Below, piece by piece: positions 1-12,590 of a DNA stretch of 64,000 bases. Position 1 is the first letter of the stretch. Every line of letters starts with the position of its first letter. Below the pieces are notes generated by a model. It did no database searches. It saw only the letters and a list, made by a program, of their open reading frames with translations, and was not told where the DNA came from. The translations under genes and the position numbers were made by a program. This stretch comes from Calliphora vicina (Eukaryota; Arthropoda; Insecta; Diptera; Calliphoridae), in contig NC_088781.1 in NCBI RefSeq assembly GCF_958450345.1, forward strand, positions 48,161,357 through 48,225,356, written 5' to 3'.

Positions 1-483
1 AGAGCCAGAAGAAATTTTATTAATATTATCCGTTCATCAATTACATATTTATTTCCATTTTTTTTTGTTGGTTCCCCCGCTGTGTATATGTATATGTGCT
101 TGGAATGAGTTCTTCAATTCCACTAATTTTAAAAAGTTCAAATATCAATTAAAGCTTCAAGTATGAAGTGTGCAGATCCTGCTGATTTATTTATAGTTGT
201 AAAATTCGTTCTGAAATTATACATTCGTAAAAGTGATTTTAGAAGAGTTCCGTTTCTATTGATTTCTCATCCAGGGTATTAATGTTAGTAAAGGTAGTGT
301 CACATATGGCAAATATTTGACGAAAAAAATGTAAACACTAAATAAAATATATTTGAATTGTTTTATTTATTTCAAAAACGTTTTTTACTGAGAACAATTT
401 AAAACAAATATTTAGTATTATTTTATTTGATGCTGTTACAAAATACTTGTAAGAGTAAACACGTCAAACAAATTTGTACTAAA
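1..483. other. A+T-rich sequence, no feature seen
   Basis: No ORF, inverted repeat or known repeat terminus was recognised before the INE-1-like element that starts near 484. The stretch is A+T-rich with short T and A runs and resembles intron or intergenic DNA. Confidence 0.5.
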
Positions 484-1205
484 ACAAGTAAGAAAGTATG
501 GTCGGTCAAGCCCGACCATATAATACCCTACACTAAGTAAAAGAGCAAAAACATTTTTCTTTTAAAATTTCAATAACTTATATTTTTGAGTGATTTTCGG
601 AAGTGGGCCTTATATGGGAGCTATGACCAATTATGGACCGATCACCTTGAAATTAGGCCATGTGATTTATGTCTATATGAAAGTTTACTATGTTGAATTT
701 TGTGAGTATATCAACATTTTTAAGCGATTTATGCACGTTAAAGTGATTATCGGAAGCGGGTCTATATGGGAGCTATGACTAATTATGGACCGGTCGTAAC
801 AGAATTTTGTAACATGAATTTTGTATATATAAAACTTATTTGGAGCGCAATTTGTGGAGATACATTTATAAATTAAACATTTATGACCGATAAAGTCCAA
901 TTTCGGAAGGACATTTATATAGGGGCTAGGTGAAATAATGGACCGATTTCATCCAATTTCAACAGGCTTCGTTCTTGGGCCGAAAAAATAATATGTAAAA
1001 AATTTGATCAAAATATCTTCAAAATTGCGACCTGTACTCTGCGCACAAGGTTTACATGGACAGCCAGCCAGGCGGACATCGTTTAATCGACTCAGAAAGT
1101 GATTCTAAGTCGATCGGTATACTTTGAGGTGGGTGTTAGACCAATATTTTTGGGCGGTACAAACATCTGCACAAACGCATTATACCCTCCACACTATGGT
1201 GGTTA
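484..1205 (-). mobile_element. INE-1/DINE-1-like non-autonomous element, subfamily A copy 1
   Basis: The left end carries a short hairpin (TATGGTCGG, spacer, CCCGACCATA) followed by ATAATACCCTACAC. The right end is ATACCCTCCACACTATGGTGG, but the usual closing GTGTAGGGTATAAA has decayed. Two internal modules containing TATATGGGAGCTATGAC and ATTATGGACCG repeat about 150 bp apart, and a core near 1060-1115 has GGCGGACATCG followed by ATCGACTCAGAAAGTGATTC. I read the reverse complement (TATACCC end, GTCC-rich core, GAGTCGAT) as the layout of Drosophila INE-1/DINE-1, which is regarded as Helentron-derived. Family assignment is by recalled structure, hence the minus orientation. Small ORFs here are chance reading through the repeat. 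Confidence 0.72.
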
Positions 1206-1434
1206 CGATTTTTTGAGTAAATATTTGCCATGTGTGACCCTACCTTAACTTTGATTGCTCAATTAAAGGTCGGATTTTGACCAAATTAGATAATATTTTT
1301 TAGTATTTACAAAAATAAATTGTGTGAAATTGTGTCACGAATTCACAATAGAATTCGCAAATTACCTTCAAAATTTCCACTTGTTGCCTAATTATAAAAT
1401 GTCCATGTAATGTCTGACATATATCATTTAATTG

Positions 1435-1551
1435 ACTTAGGGCCATTATTACAACTTGCCGTTATAGTTAAAGGTAACTTTAAGCAATAGAAAAAGGCAC
1501 CCTTAAAGGTAACTTTAACTATAACGGCAAGTTGTAATAATGGCCCTAAGT
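1435..1551. mobile_element. 117-bp palindromic MITE-like element
   Basis: Two 49-bp arms (1435-1483 and 1503-1551) are inverted copies beginning ACTTAGGGCCATTATTACAA, with only about two mismatches and a 19-bp spacer. There is no coding capacity. The arms have a DNA-transposon terminal-repeat look. The target duplication is ambiguous because the flanking TTA/TAA is itself part of the palindrome. Confidence 0.65.
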
Positions 1552-3008
1552 AAGTGATTCGTAATATAAATATGGTTATGGGACCCTTATTTTTGACCAT
1601 TAAAAGCGTAACCATAAACGCCTATTATCTTTCCCAGCTACATACATACGTATAGTGTAAGTACGACCCTTGTCTGAAACCCGTATTTTTAGACCTGATT
1701 AAATTTATCTTACAACAGCTTTGAAATCTGTTCAAAATTAAAACATATTTCCTGTTCTTTAAAGTTAAATATACACAAAAACTGACATCTATTTTTTAAA
1801 CATCACACATGTATCGCTACAAAATTTTATATATTATCACTTTGCCAGTACAACATTATCATCAGCCTATTGTATCTATTATTTCACTTTTTTATTTTAT
1901 AAAATTTAAGGCCAATGTAGCAAAAATTTAAGATAAAATATAAAAAAAAAACGGAATACAGTTTTACAAACAATTTCGATTACACACACATACAAAACAA
2001 CAGTACAATAACAAAACAAAAGCATTGACAACTCAGTGTAGTACACAGCCATAGAATAATGAGTGAAAATTGTTTTAAATGAAATTGTTTTAAAAATACA
2101 ATAAAGCTCAAACAGGTCCCGGGCTAAGCTAAAACCGGCCCGGGTAAATTATACAAAGAAAAGCACACACAACAACAACAAAAAGAACGCAACAAAAAAA
2201 GCCGGTTGCCATAGAAATTTAGATCAAAAGATGAATCAGATAAATACAGCAACAGCTTCTATATAGTAAGTATACTATGTATATATACAAGTATATATAG
2301 GTACATGTGTGTGTGTTCAAAGAGAGATGGCAGAGAGTTAGAGAAACCCTTAGAGAAGTGTGAGTAAGTGTGTGAATGAGTGAATGTGTCCTGTTTAAAT
2401 TGTAACGGTAATTGTGAGAGTATTGGTGAGATTGAGAGGCTGCTGTTAACGATTGTTGTTGTTATAAAGAAAGCAAAATGTATGAGTAAAAGTTTATTTT
2501 AGCAACTAATATACATATGTATATGAGGGAGGGAAAATTAGATTTTTGTTCAGTATTAAAATAATATTCAAATAGTACCTTTTTTACCATCAGAGTACAA
2601 AAATTGCAAACCAAATAGATTATACAAATAATTGTCTATAGAAAAAATTGTTATATATACAAATTTTCGTAGACAAATCTAATATGTCGACAACTTTATA
2701 TAGGAAAAAACAGTTATAACCAAAGTTTAATATGGAAAAACTGATATACTACACACAAATTTCTATAGAATGAACTGTTATACATAAAATTGCCTACAGA
2801 AACTTTAACTTTTCTTGAAATCAATCCACAAATTAAGTATTACTGTGTACTCAGGTTTTCTTGATAGCTTCATATATCCTTTTAAATGGATATTAAAACT
2901 TCGAAGGATAAACAAAAAATCATATGTAAATATAAAATATTTGATAGCAACAAATAAAAGGTATTGTCGAAGATATAATACCCAAATACGAGCAAAAACT
3001 GTATTCAT
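1552..3008. other. Intron/intergenic-like DNA, low complexity
   Basis: Contains CA- and CAA-rich tracts (about 1980-2200), TG-rich microsatellite-like stretches (2270-2400), and loosely repeated TATAGAAAAA-CTGTTATA units (2635-2800). Overlapping short ORFs on both strands at 2805-3012 look like chance. No gene supported. Confidence 0.45.
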
Positions 3009-3009
3009 T

Positions 3010-3230
3010 TAAAGTTTAAATTTGTTTCACTTTGGCGATGGCGGTTACCTGAGACTCACTTGTACAAGATTTTGGCTTATTATTCGGAAGTAATGAGTGC
3101 TTTATGGGAGAATATATCTCCCATAAAGTACCTCAATGTAATTTTCGTGAGTGATCTTTGTATGAGAATTATGGTGAATTACGTACAGATCGTTACCAAA
3201 TTTGGTAGTGCGATTTTGACTTATTGGTTT
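3010..3230 (-). mobile_element. Diverged INE-like internal fragment
   Basis: The segment keeps the order of subfamily A internal modules: a CGGAAGTAATG...TATGGGAG block, then GTGAGTGATCTTTGTATGAG, then a GATCGTTACCAAATTTGGTAG block. Neither terminus is present. It abuts the mariner terminal repeat at about 3231. Confidence 0.45.
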
Positions 3231-4268
3231 TATGACTTAAAAATCTGGGATTTACAATAGGCGTATCTTTTGAGCATGGTTTTTGTTTTAAATAACTTAT
3301 ATCTCTTTTTAAAGGGTACATATGTATCTGTCATTTATTTTCACTAGTTATTGAACATTATATTCTAAAAAACAAAATTTTTTTTTGCTTCGGAAATGTC
3401 GAATTTTGGACCACAGAGCGTAATATGCAACATTTTTTGCTTTACTTCTTGCTCACTAGAGCTTATAGTGAATGTCTCCCATCGGTTTCGACATGCGAGA
3501 GGTTTGTGCTCTTCAGCAGTGGTGATTTTGACGCGGAAGATAAAGATCGCCCAGGCCAGCCAACAAAATGTGAAGGTCATGAATTGAAGGCATAACTCAA
3601 CAGGAGCTTGCAAAATCATTAGGAGCTACTCAATCCTACTGCTCGAAAAACATTTCTGAAAAGCCGGCAAGAAAAATTGGGTAGGTACCATACGAACTGA
3701 AGCCGAGAGACCTTGAAATACGATTTAGCATGTCCGAAATGATGTTTGAACGCTATTAAAGAAAAAAAATTTTTAAAGAATCATTACATGTCATAAAAGA
3801 TGCATCCCGAAACGTACGACATCGTATGTGAAGCCCGGCCAACTAGCCAAATCGACACCTATATATATAAATCGACAAGCTATATATCCATGGCGCTAAG
3901 GTTATCCCGTGTATTTGGTGGGAGCAGAAGGATCCTATCTAATATGAGCAACTGAAGTCTGACCAGACCATCACAGGAAACCTGTACCGAATGCAAGTGA
4001 TTCAATTGAAGTGAGCATTGGCCGGAAAACGATCAGAATATGCGACTAGATATGAAACCTTTATATTCCATAATGAAAACTCTCGCCAACATGTTGAGAT
4101 ACCTATTGAAGAGTATTTAGAATGAAATTGTTGGGAAGTTTTACCTCACCCTCTTTCTAATTCAGACCTTGCCTCGTTCGACTACTATTTGTTTCGATCT
4201 ATGAAGAACGTTCTCTCTGAGATATTCTTCACTTTGGAACAGAATATCCGATATTGGCTTGATTCGTT
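3231..4268 (+). mobile_element. mariner (mauritiana-type) pseudogene, 3'-truncated
   Basis: Starts with the terminal repeat shared by the other mariner copies here (TGACTTAAAAATCTGGG). Degenerate transposase is read on the plus strand with frameshifts and stops: a DAEDKDRPGQP linker near 3520, ELAKSLGATQ near 3605, GWVPYELKPRDLE near 3680, IHGAKVI..IWWEQKDPI near 3890-3930, and LFRSMKNVLSEI near 4190. The family is a D,D34D cut-and-paste transposase of about 345 residues. This copy loses its last stretch at about 4268, where non-LTR sequence begins, so it cannot be active. Confidence 0.85.
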
Positions 4269-4278
4269 TTTTTTTCCA

Positions 4279-5475
4279 TTACTCGTCTTGGGAGCATATG
4301 GCTTCCACAAAGCATCTCCATCTTTCACGATTTGTTGCAGTTGTTTTCACATCTTCCCATGTAAGATTGCACTGTCCTAGATCTTGGAGTGTAGTGCGTC
4401 TCCAGGTATTCTTTGGTCGACCACGGCTTCTTGAACCTTGAGGGTTCCACTCTAGCGCCATCCTTGTTATACTGTCAGGATTCTTTCTGATAGTATGTCC
4501 GATCCACTTCCATTTCCTCGATTTATTTGTGTTAGTATGGGTTTCTCGTTGGTGAGGTTACAGAGATCCGTATTGCTGATGTTGTTAGGCCAGAGTATTC
4601 TGCATATGATTCTGAGGCACATGTTAATGAATACCTGTAGTTTTTTCGTGATGATATTCGATACTAACAAAGTTTTACTTCCGTACAACTGAGACTTTAC
4701 ACATGCGTTGAATATTCTAAGCTTGGTACGTCTGGATATTTGTGAGTTTCTCCATACTTTCTGTGATCTTCCTTATACCGCTCTCACTTTATTAAGCCTG
4801 TTATTTACGTCTGTTTCAGCGCCGCCATTTGTTGATACTGTACTGCCTAGATAGCAGAAACGTTTTACGTATTCAACTGGTGGCCTTGTAGCATGATGTT
4901 ATCGGTGCTAAAGCTTGATTCTCATAGCTTTTGTTTTCTTGATATTTATCTCAAGTCCAACATTGCGTGTTAATCTTTCCAAATCATCTATCTTTGCTTA
5001 CATGTTGGAGATCTTATGCAAGAGTAGACAAATATCATCCGCATAATCCAAATCCTCGAGTTGGAGTGAGAGACTCCATGTTATTCCTCTTCTCTATGAA
5101 CAGACTTCGCTAATGATGTCATCCAGCATTATAGTAAATAGCAGAGGTGATAGGGGACATCCTTGTTTTACTCCAGCGTTTGTGTGAAATGGTTACATAG
5201 CTCTGATGATTCGGGTTATTTTCTTGGGTAATTCTTTTCTTCTCAATGCTTTCCTAATGGCAGTCCGTCTGATGGTATCGAAGGCTTTCTTGAAATCTAC
5301 GAAAAGTAGGTACAGGGGAGTACACCATTCAAGAGATTGTTCTATTATAATGCGTAGAGTGTTGGTCTGGTCTACGCAGCTCATGATTGACCAGAAACCT
5401 GCCTATTCATCACGTAGAATGTTCTCCATTTTCCATCAAGTCGCCACTTTTCGGTAACATAACGATGATGCCATT
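4279..5475 (-). pseudogene. Non-LTR retrotransposon reverse transcriptase, C-terminal part
   Basis: Read on the minus strand from about 5475 down to 4279. Motifs in order: SCVDQTNTLRIIIEQS, FVDFKKAFD (first catalytic Asp region), GVKQGCPLSPLLF, YADD (near 5030-5045), FCYLGSTV (about 4860), YGSKTLL (4688) and a C-terminal WNPQGSRSRGRPKNTWRR segment (about 4400-4450). This order is typical of non-LTR retrotransposon ORF2 proteins of the RTE/CR1/Jockey assemblage. I cannot assign the clade. The endonuclease domain and upstream RT are absent. Several frameshifts and stops make it a dead fragment. The 5' side ends at a MITE. Confidence 0.87.
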
Positions 5476-5933
5476 CTTTCAAAGTTTGGGCCAGAGAAAT
5501 CAGATTCGTAGTAGCAACCGAATTTGTTGCCAATCGAATGATTCGGTTGCACACAGCGTTTGTGTGAAATGGTTACATAGCTCTGATGATTCGGGTTATT
5601 TTCTTGGGTAATTCTTTTCTTCTCAATGCTTTCCTAATGGCAGTCCGTCTGATGGTATCGAAGGCTTTCTTGAAATCTACGAAAAGTAGGTACAGGGGAG
5701 TACACCATTCAAGAGATTGTTCTATTATAATGCGTAGAGTGTTGGTCTGGTCTACGCAGCTCATGATTGACCAGAAACCTGCCTATTCATCACGTAGAAT
5801 GTTCTCCATTTTCCATCAAGTCGCCACTTTTCGGTAACATAACGATGATGCCATTCTTTCAAAGTTTGGGCCAGAGAAATCAGATTCGTAGTAGCAACCG
5901 AATTTGTTGCCAATCGAATGATTCGGTTGCACA
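5174..5933. repeat. 380-bp tandem duplication
   Basis: 5174-5553 and 5554-5933 appear identical with a period of 380 bp, so the RT-motif ORF at 5193-5384 recurs unchanged at 5573-5764. A two-base CA microhomology lies at the junction. Each copy spans the RT fragment plus the first ~60 bp of the CACAGA-type MITE, so the duplication happened after the MITE inserted. Lack of visible divergence suggests it is young, or an assembly artefact. Confidence 0.93.
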
Positions 5934-6288
5934 CATAGAATTTTTCAGTTCTAACAACAGAAAGTCAGTTGATAAAGAAGAATTTCAGTCGAGGCGACCA
6001 AACTTTAGTTACCACTTTCAAAATATTGTAACCACAAGTGTAAAATTCGGTCACCAAGATAGAATCATTCGATTGGCAATAAATTCTGTTGCTATCACGA
6101 ATCAGTGACCGAATTTTGTAGTTGTGGCTACAAAATGTTAGAAGGGTAACAAATGTTTGGTAGCTTCAGCCGAAATTCTTCCTTAGTAACTATTATTCTG
6201 TTGCTAGAACCAAAACATTCAATGTGTGCAACCGAATAATTCGATTGGCAACAAATTCGGTTGTCAATACGAATTTGTTTTGTCTGTG
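5872..6288. mobile_element. MITE of the TA-flanked CACAGA group
   Basis: The left terminal repeat (CAGAGAAATCAG, then GCAACCGAATTTGTTGCC, then GATTCGGTTGCACACA) is matched in inverse at the right end (to CTGTG, 6288, followed by TA). The interior repeats GGTTGC/CAACCGAAT motifs. There is no ORF of its own. A duplicated left end lies at 5492-5555. A TA target and CACAGA terminus are consistent with a Tc1/mariner-mobilised MITE. Other members: 12026-12259, the end fragment at 31622, and the foldback element at 29800-30289. Confidence 0.8.
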
Positions 6289-6289
6289 T

Positions 6290-8677
6290 AATATTTTACA
6301 AAACGTCTTTTTACAATTTATAGAACAATCCTAGGAAGGGTGGGCCTGGATCTTAATATGTTTTCAAATTAGTCGCGTGAGTGCTATGGTACTTTTCATC
6401 AAGAAAAGTACGATCGTATCAATCATTTCATCCCTGATACATATATACACAGATGCTGTATCCTGTGTATACTGAGTTAATTCAAATGCCTATGTGTGTA
6501 TGTGTAAAAGGAGTGTATTTCTGTGTTCATGTATGTATTCAATATAAATACAAAACCGAAAGCAGAATTTTGAGTGAAATTAAGGATTTAAGTTTAGATG
6601 TTTGGGTGTGTGGCTGTGCCTATACCAACAACAATTTTGCACAATAAGGATGCTGTTGGTGTTTATATGTGTGAGTTTATATACTTTGTGGATTTTTGTG
6701 TGTGAGAGATTTGTGAGTGGTGTAGTGCCGCCATTTGAAATTACCGAAATTGGGGTTCGCTACAACAAACGTTATTCGTAGTAGACGTTTAGGCGTCAAC
6801 TAGTGCGCTTGGTGCGCTTAAATATTACGGCTGTGCGCCGTCGAGGACGTCATATATACCAGTATCGTTTCTTATATCTACAATCACAACAGCATCTCTA
6901 TATTATAGTCAAGCAAAAAATGAAATAGAATAAAAAAAAATTGTGTGCAAATAAAACCAAACAAATCCAACAAAAAAAGAAAAAATCGAAACGAAAAAAA
7001 CATAAAAAAATACAAAATTAAAAATTAAAGCGTATAAAAAAAGAAGAAATCATCACTGGAAAAAAGCAACAACATTTACACTATTGCCACTGCCACTATT
7101 AATAATAAAAGCAAAAAAAGTCCCGACTGTGACGAGACAAAAGCATAAAAATTTTGTTGTATTCTTTGTTCCCAACAAAAACAGCAAAAAGAAAGAGGGA
7201 CTGCTTCAGTATTCACATACTTTTAGGCGTAAAGGGACGGGAGGTCGTTGCATAGCTGATTGAAAAAATCCGACTTTTTTTCGGGAACTTTTTTTGTTTT
7301 TTTAATAAAGAACAAAAGACACAAAGGCATTCTAGGGATGGTTAAAGTTTGAACATGAGTTGAAGGACATTTTCAATTTCATCTTTAAAACAAAACTGAA
7401 ATTCGAAATTAAATTACAATTTAAAATTATTTAAATTCAAATTCTTTTTAAAATTGTTGTTGCTTTTTTACGCTTTAAAAGTGCTAAATATTTTTTTATA
7501 TGTGTTAAATTTCTCTAAAAACTTGACTTTGCTGCAGTAAAAGTAAAAAGAAATGCTATATCAAGAAAAAAAAACAGCAAAATATCGATCGTGAACGTTT
7601 CTTATATCTACAGTTGTGGTTGTGTGTTGTGTAACGTTTTGCTAAAATTAAATTTTCGTAACGTTTTGTTTTTATTCTTGTTGTATCTGGGTATGTAATC
7701 GATGTTGTAATGCAGTATAAAATAAATGTAATCGGTGTTGTGCTTGTAGTGTTTTGTGTATATGTGTTTTATTAAAATATACTAATTAATTACAATTATT
7801 CAAACATTTTTTCTACATTATATACATATTTTACATTAATAATACACTTTACACTTAAGAAAATAATATATTACATTCCAAAAATTATCTGTTTTACTAA
7901 AAGATTTTTGCTGTAATTTTAGTTGTGTAGGATAGGGTATTTCTAATTATAATTTTTTCTATAAAAATCTGGTTTACTTAAATTGTTTGCTCTAATTTTA
8001 GATCTGTAGAAAAGTTATTTTTCCTAATTGGTACATTTTTTTTAAAATCTGCTTAGAATTATTCTAATAAGATTTGAAAAATTGTCCTAGAAATGGGACA
8101 AAAGAGGATCGTTTTTTTCAAGAGTCTCAATAAAATTCAACTTGTTTGTTTAACATCAAGTTTACGAAGATTTTGTATACTATTATGTCCATCTTCAGTA
8201 CTGATAGACCAGCAGTTACCTTTTTTTTAATATAAGCTTTCGATTTGCGGTTATTCATTTATTTCAATGTTATTTCTTTAACAATGTTTAATTAAATTTC
8301 TTTAATAATGTTCAATTAAAAGATTTGTTAGAAATGAAAACTGGTTTCAATTACTGTATTATTTAAAAACGAAATTCTGTTGTATTTTTAACAATTTGAG
8401 TAATTGGAAATACATTTTACGTTAAATGCACTTCAATAAAAAATATTGTCGAATAAACAGTTTTTGCAATTGAATTTATTTCCGGATTTTCTGTGAAATA
8501 TAAATTGATATTTCTTAAAATACATTTGTACAGCATACTTTGAGGTTTGTGCGTAATTAAATTAACTTACAAGGACATATTTTTGAGAAACTATTTGTTT
8601 TACTCTATATAACAGTCAATTATTCTAGTCAAATACTGTCTATACTTAACAGCTTATAATTTTATAATTTATTGGTG
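6290..8677. other. Unique-looking block with A-rich tracts; possible regulatory or 5' UTR-like DNA
   Basis: 6720-6870 is the least A+T-rich patch for many kb (GTGCGCTTGGTGCGCTTAAA, GTGCGCCGTCGAGGACGTC). It is followed by TTTCTTATATCTACA (near 6877, recurring near 7600) and long A-rich, CAA-rich sequence at 6900-7200. This texture is common in fly promoters and 5' untranslated exons, but no initiator, splice structure or ORF confirms it. From 7740 to 8677 the DNA is featureless and A+T-rich. Confidence 0.25.
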
Positions 8678-8679
8678 TA

Positions 8680-9750
8680 TGACTTAAAAATGCGGGATTT
8701 TTTAAAATTTTTATCTTTTATTTTGAAACATTTGTACAATATAAATTTATTTAAAGTATTGACCTTTGTTAGCTATGACATTTTCTCATCTTTATGGTAA
8801 CATTCCGATTCCGAGCCAAAATAACAGCTCATCTTTTAAAGTCAAGAACGAATAAAGGCAATTTCGGATACTCTGTTTTGAAGTGATGCGTATCCCAGAG
8901 AGAGCGTTCTGCATTGATCGAAAAAAAATAATAGTAGCACAGGGCAAGGTCTGGGCTATAAGACAAACTACCCAATCACCTCATTTGAAATAGTTTTTAA
9001 CAGGTTCCCTGTGATTTCAGCAGCTCATATTAGATACGATCATTTTGCATTAGCTTATGATTTGTGAGTCCGATTTGTTCGTGTTCGACGTCTTGTTACT
9101 TGTTAATGGGGCTGTGCGAGAAGTACTTGAAAATTTTCAATCACAAATCAGGCGAACAAATCATTCCGTGTGTGGCCAGCTTTAGCGTCATGGATAATTG
9201 GCTTTGCGTCCCGATTCGGCTGGTTGGTCGAGCTGCACATATGATCTCTATTGCTTCGGGTTATCGTAATGGATCCATTTTTCATCATAAGTAATGCTTC
9301 GGTCAAAAATTATTTTCTTTTATAGCAGTATACATCATTTCGGACATGCAAATTCGTATTTCAAGGTCTTCCGGCTTAAATTCGTACGTTACCCAATTTC
9401 CTTGATTTTGGATGAATGCTGCTGCTCGAAATTACTGCTTGAGTAGAACCCAAAGATTTTGCAAGCTCTTGCTGAATTTGACAACAATCTTCATGGAGTA
9501 ATGCCTCCAATTAATGATCTTCAAACTTTTTTAAATGGCCTTTACGATCTTTGTCTTCCATGTCAAAATCACCACTTCTGAACAGAACAAACCATATCTT
9601 TTACTTTGAAAACAATGGAACACTTTCACCATAAGCTTTGATGAGCAATCGGTGTGATTCAGCGGCACTTTTTTTCATATTAAAAAAGCAAAGCGAAATC
9701 CCGCTTTCAGAAGAAACGCCATCTATTGTAAATTCCACATTTTTAAGTCA
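8680..9750 (-). mobile_element. mariner (mauritiana-type), full length but inactive
   Basis: Both terminal repeats are present: TGACTTAAAAATGCGGG at 8680 and the inverse of TGACTTAAAAATGTGG ending at 9750, each flanked by TA (8678-8679 and 9751-9752). Length is about 1.07 kb, slightly short of a typical 1.3-kb mariner. Transposase is encoded on the minus strand, but frameshifts and stops break it. The order matches the other copies, with the C-terminal region near 8780-8930, the IHGAKV-like region near 9170-9190, the GNWV..L-type linker near 9395 and the N-terminus near 9600-9700. Confidence 0.85.
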
Positions 9751-9752
9751 TA

Positions 9753-12023
9753 ACTCAATATTTAGCTGCATCCTCTGATGTTAAAGATCTGTAGATTTTT
9801 TAATTCCAAAGTTGTGACCATCATAAATTTATATCTAACACATTATTGTGCTAAAGTGGATGATATTCCTTTTCGAATCGAAAGTTGCAGTAACAATTTG
9901 TTGTTGTATTATTTAGAATTTGTTAAAAATCACTTCGAAATATTATAGCGCTTTGATCTTATTTATACTTTTCATATGAGGAAAATGAGGTCCTGTCTAT
10001 CAACTATTTACTCTTACTCTTAAGCAGGTCGATAAATAATTATAGTAGACTTTTAAAATGCTTTAAACAGCTTCCTAAGAGAGCAAAAAGACTGTTTATT
10101 TTTTATATGAAAGCAATGTAAAAATATACGATTTTAATGTATTTGATAACTTTGAAACCAATTATCATATTTGAGATATAAAATTGCTACCAAATAATTT
10201 TGTTCAGCTAAATTGGAATTTCGAACCACAGTTTCCGACGCACCCAAATAATAAGATAAATCATTAACTGAAGTCGGTTTAACCGACATAAATCAGTATG
10301 TTGTTCTGAGATTTCTTTAATTTTAGGATACTATTTTGAAAACTATAGAACTTCATACATATGAGCACAATAGTGTTGTGCTCCCCCATACAAAATGCTA
10401 CACTTTCTATGATCAAAATAATGGAAAAATTATTCCTCATTTTAACAACTGTTGATCCCGTAAAAGTTTTAGCGGAATTCATTTAACAATGCTTGCATTG
10501 CCAAAAGTGTAAACTCGTTTTCTACTAAAGAAACGATAGTAAGTATAATCTATTAAAGAAGTGTACTCTCATTCATATTTAAGACAAAAACAAAAGAGTC
10601 AGCTTTTACTGTTAAATAAAGCTCAATTTTTAAGATGTTTCCACTTTTTAAGATGTTGACTTTTTAATACTATAAAATATTATCAAATAGGAAAAAGTGA
10701 GCAAAATATAAAATGCTCTATATTAAAATGAATTTGGAAAAATGTCCATAGCTAAGATTATTTTGCTTTTAGACAATATCATTTTTCAAATATCAAAATT
10801 ACGATTTACATACGAAAGTGTATGCAAGATCATACTTTTTTCAGAATATTTAAACTTTAAATACAGCTTTATTTTTTCTTTAGATTTTCTAACACTCTGG
10901 TTCTAGCAAATAACTGAAATTAATTATTTTCTAAATTAACTGTTGTTGTGAGATTTCTATGAAAATTATAAATGATGTTTTCAAGTAGTTGTTGCTTTGA
11001 AAGGTACATTCACATTGTTCAGAAAGTTGTAAATTAGAATACTTCCAATTTAGACTTTTTATCTAAGACTTGATCTTAGGGAAAGTTGTATCCAAGTTGT
11101 CCCGTTTTTCTTATTTGTTGAAAATAAGTGAGATTGTCAATTTAGGAATGTATTATTTAGTAATAAAAAGTGTTTTAATTACATTTTTTTCTGTAACTCT
11201 ATTATTCGATTAAAAGCTATATTTTTTAACCTGACCCAAATTGGGTATCAAGAAGATTTTAAATGTAGATTATTTAAAATTAAGACTTTCTCTTCATAAA
11301 TGTGGTATCTAAAATGTAACATAGAAATTTAGCCCCTCATAGCTGGTGTAAAAATGTTTGACCTCATTCACGTTGGGTTAAGGCTATAGTATAGCCTAAT
11401 AAATTTAATAATTGAACAACTTCTTCAACCGATTCGGAAAAGCATCGTAGAGATTGACAGTTAATTCATAACTGGTAACTCAAATGAGAACATAAATAGT
11501 GTAAAGCAGCATGTATAATCCATGGAGCGTCTTGAAAATGCTATAATTCAGGATTTGTATCCATTTAGGATTATTTTTATTTTATACATCGAAAACGAAA
11601 GTCATGCATCAGGTTTATAACAGAGAATCATGCCAACTTCCCATAAACCTGCTGGACTGCATCTGGACCTGATATTATTTGCCATGAAAGCCTTAAGATC
11701 CAATATCTCTATCATCGAAATAAGCTCAGCTTGAATGATATACATTTCAAAAAGAAATAATTTTCAAATTGACAACAGTATTTTGCTCGAACTGTTAGAA
11801 AGAATGCTTATTAATTTGATTAGAAATTTAGAGAAAGAGGTGAAATAAATTTATTTAACTTCAATTTAAAGTAGATAAATATTACTTGATAAATTTTTGT
11901 ATCGAATTTTATATCGTTTTCTAATATCAATAAAATTTGCTTAGCTTTGAAAAGGCAGTAATTCTAACCTGAAATATGCTGCAATCAGTGTCATATGGAC
12001 AACAGTTTAATTACAAAATTGTG
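9753..12023. other. A+T-rich DNA, no gene seen
   Basis: No terminal repeats, transposase-like translation or tRNA-like structure recognised. The minus-strand ORF at 10279-10482 (67 codons) matches nothing I know and is likely chance. Confidence 0.45.
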
Positions 12024-12025
12024 TA

Positions 12026-12259
12026 CACAGAGAAATCAGATTCATAATAGCAACCGAATTTGTTGCCAATTGCTCATATAGAATTTTTCGGTTCTATCAA
12101 CAGAAAGTCAGTTGATAAAGTAGAATTTTGGTTAAAGCAACCAAATTTTTGTTAGCACTTCTAAAATTTTGTAGTCACAACTGTAAAATTCGGTCACTAA
12201 AGCAGAATCATTCGATTGACAACAAATTCGGTTGCTACTAAGAATTTGTTTTTTCTGTG
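12026..12259. mobile_element. MITE of the CACAGA group, 234 bp
   Basis: Starts CACAGAGAAATCAGATTC and ends in the inverse (TTTTTTCTGTG), flanked by TA on both sides (12024-12025, 12260-12261). It shares GCAACCGAATTTGTTGCC and an interior GTTGATAAAG-AGAATTT block with the element at 5872-6288, and is internally shorter. No ORF. Confidence 0.82.
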
Positions 12260-12590
12260 TAGCTAAGTTTGATTTCATATTTTCTTATGGTTATTAATTG
12301 TATTTAAATTCGATTGAAAATTATTTCGATTTGAAGTTGATTACTTAGAGTTTTGTATAGTTTTATAGATATGAGTTTTGTCAATAGTTTTGAATACAGC
12401 CCAGTGACTCATTCTGAGTGTGGTGACATCTGAAAGGAGAAATTATCATTTAACTTTTCAAAACCTTGACAATTTATCAATGTACTGTAACCCTATAATG
12501 TTATTTTTGCTTTGAATTAATTAATTAAACTTGAGCTTAATTCACTAAAATCTAAACTGCAAATTGTTGTCTGCAGATAGATTTTTTGGT

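Noticed and set aside
590..900. Paired ORFs on both strands that recur at 58472-58782
   Set aside because: Recurrence reflects conservation of INE-like DNA modules. The frames are interrupted in other copies and overlap on both strands.
5193..5764. Two independent RT genes
   Set aside because: The two ORFs appear identical and lie exactly 380 bp apart. They are one fragment duplicated in tandem.
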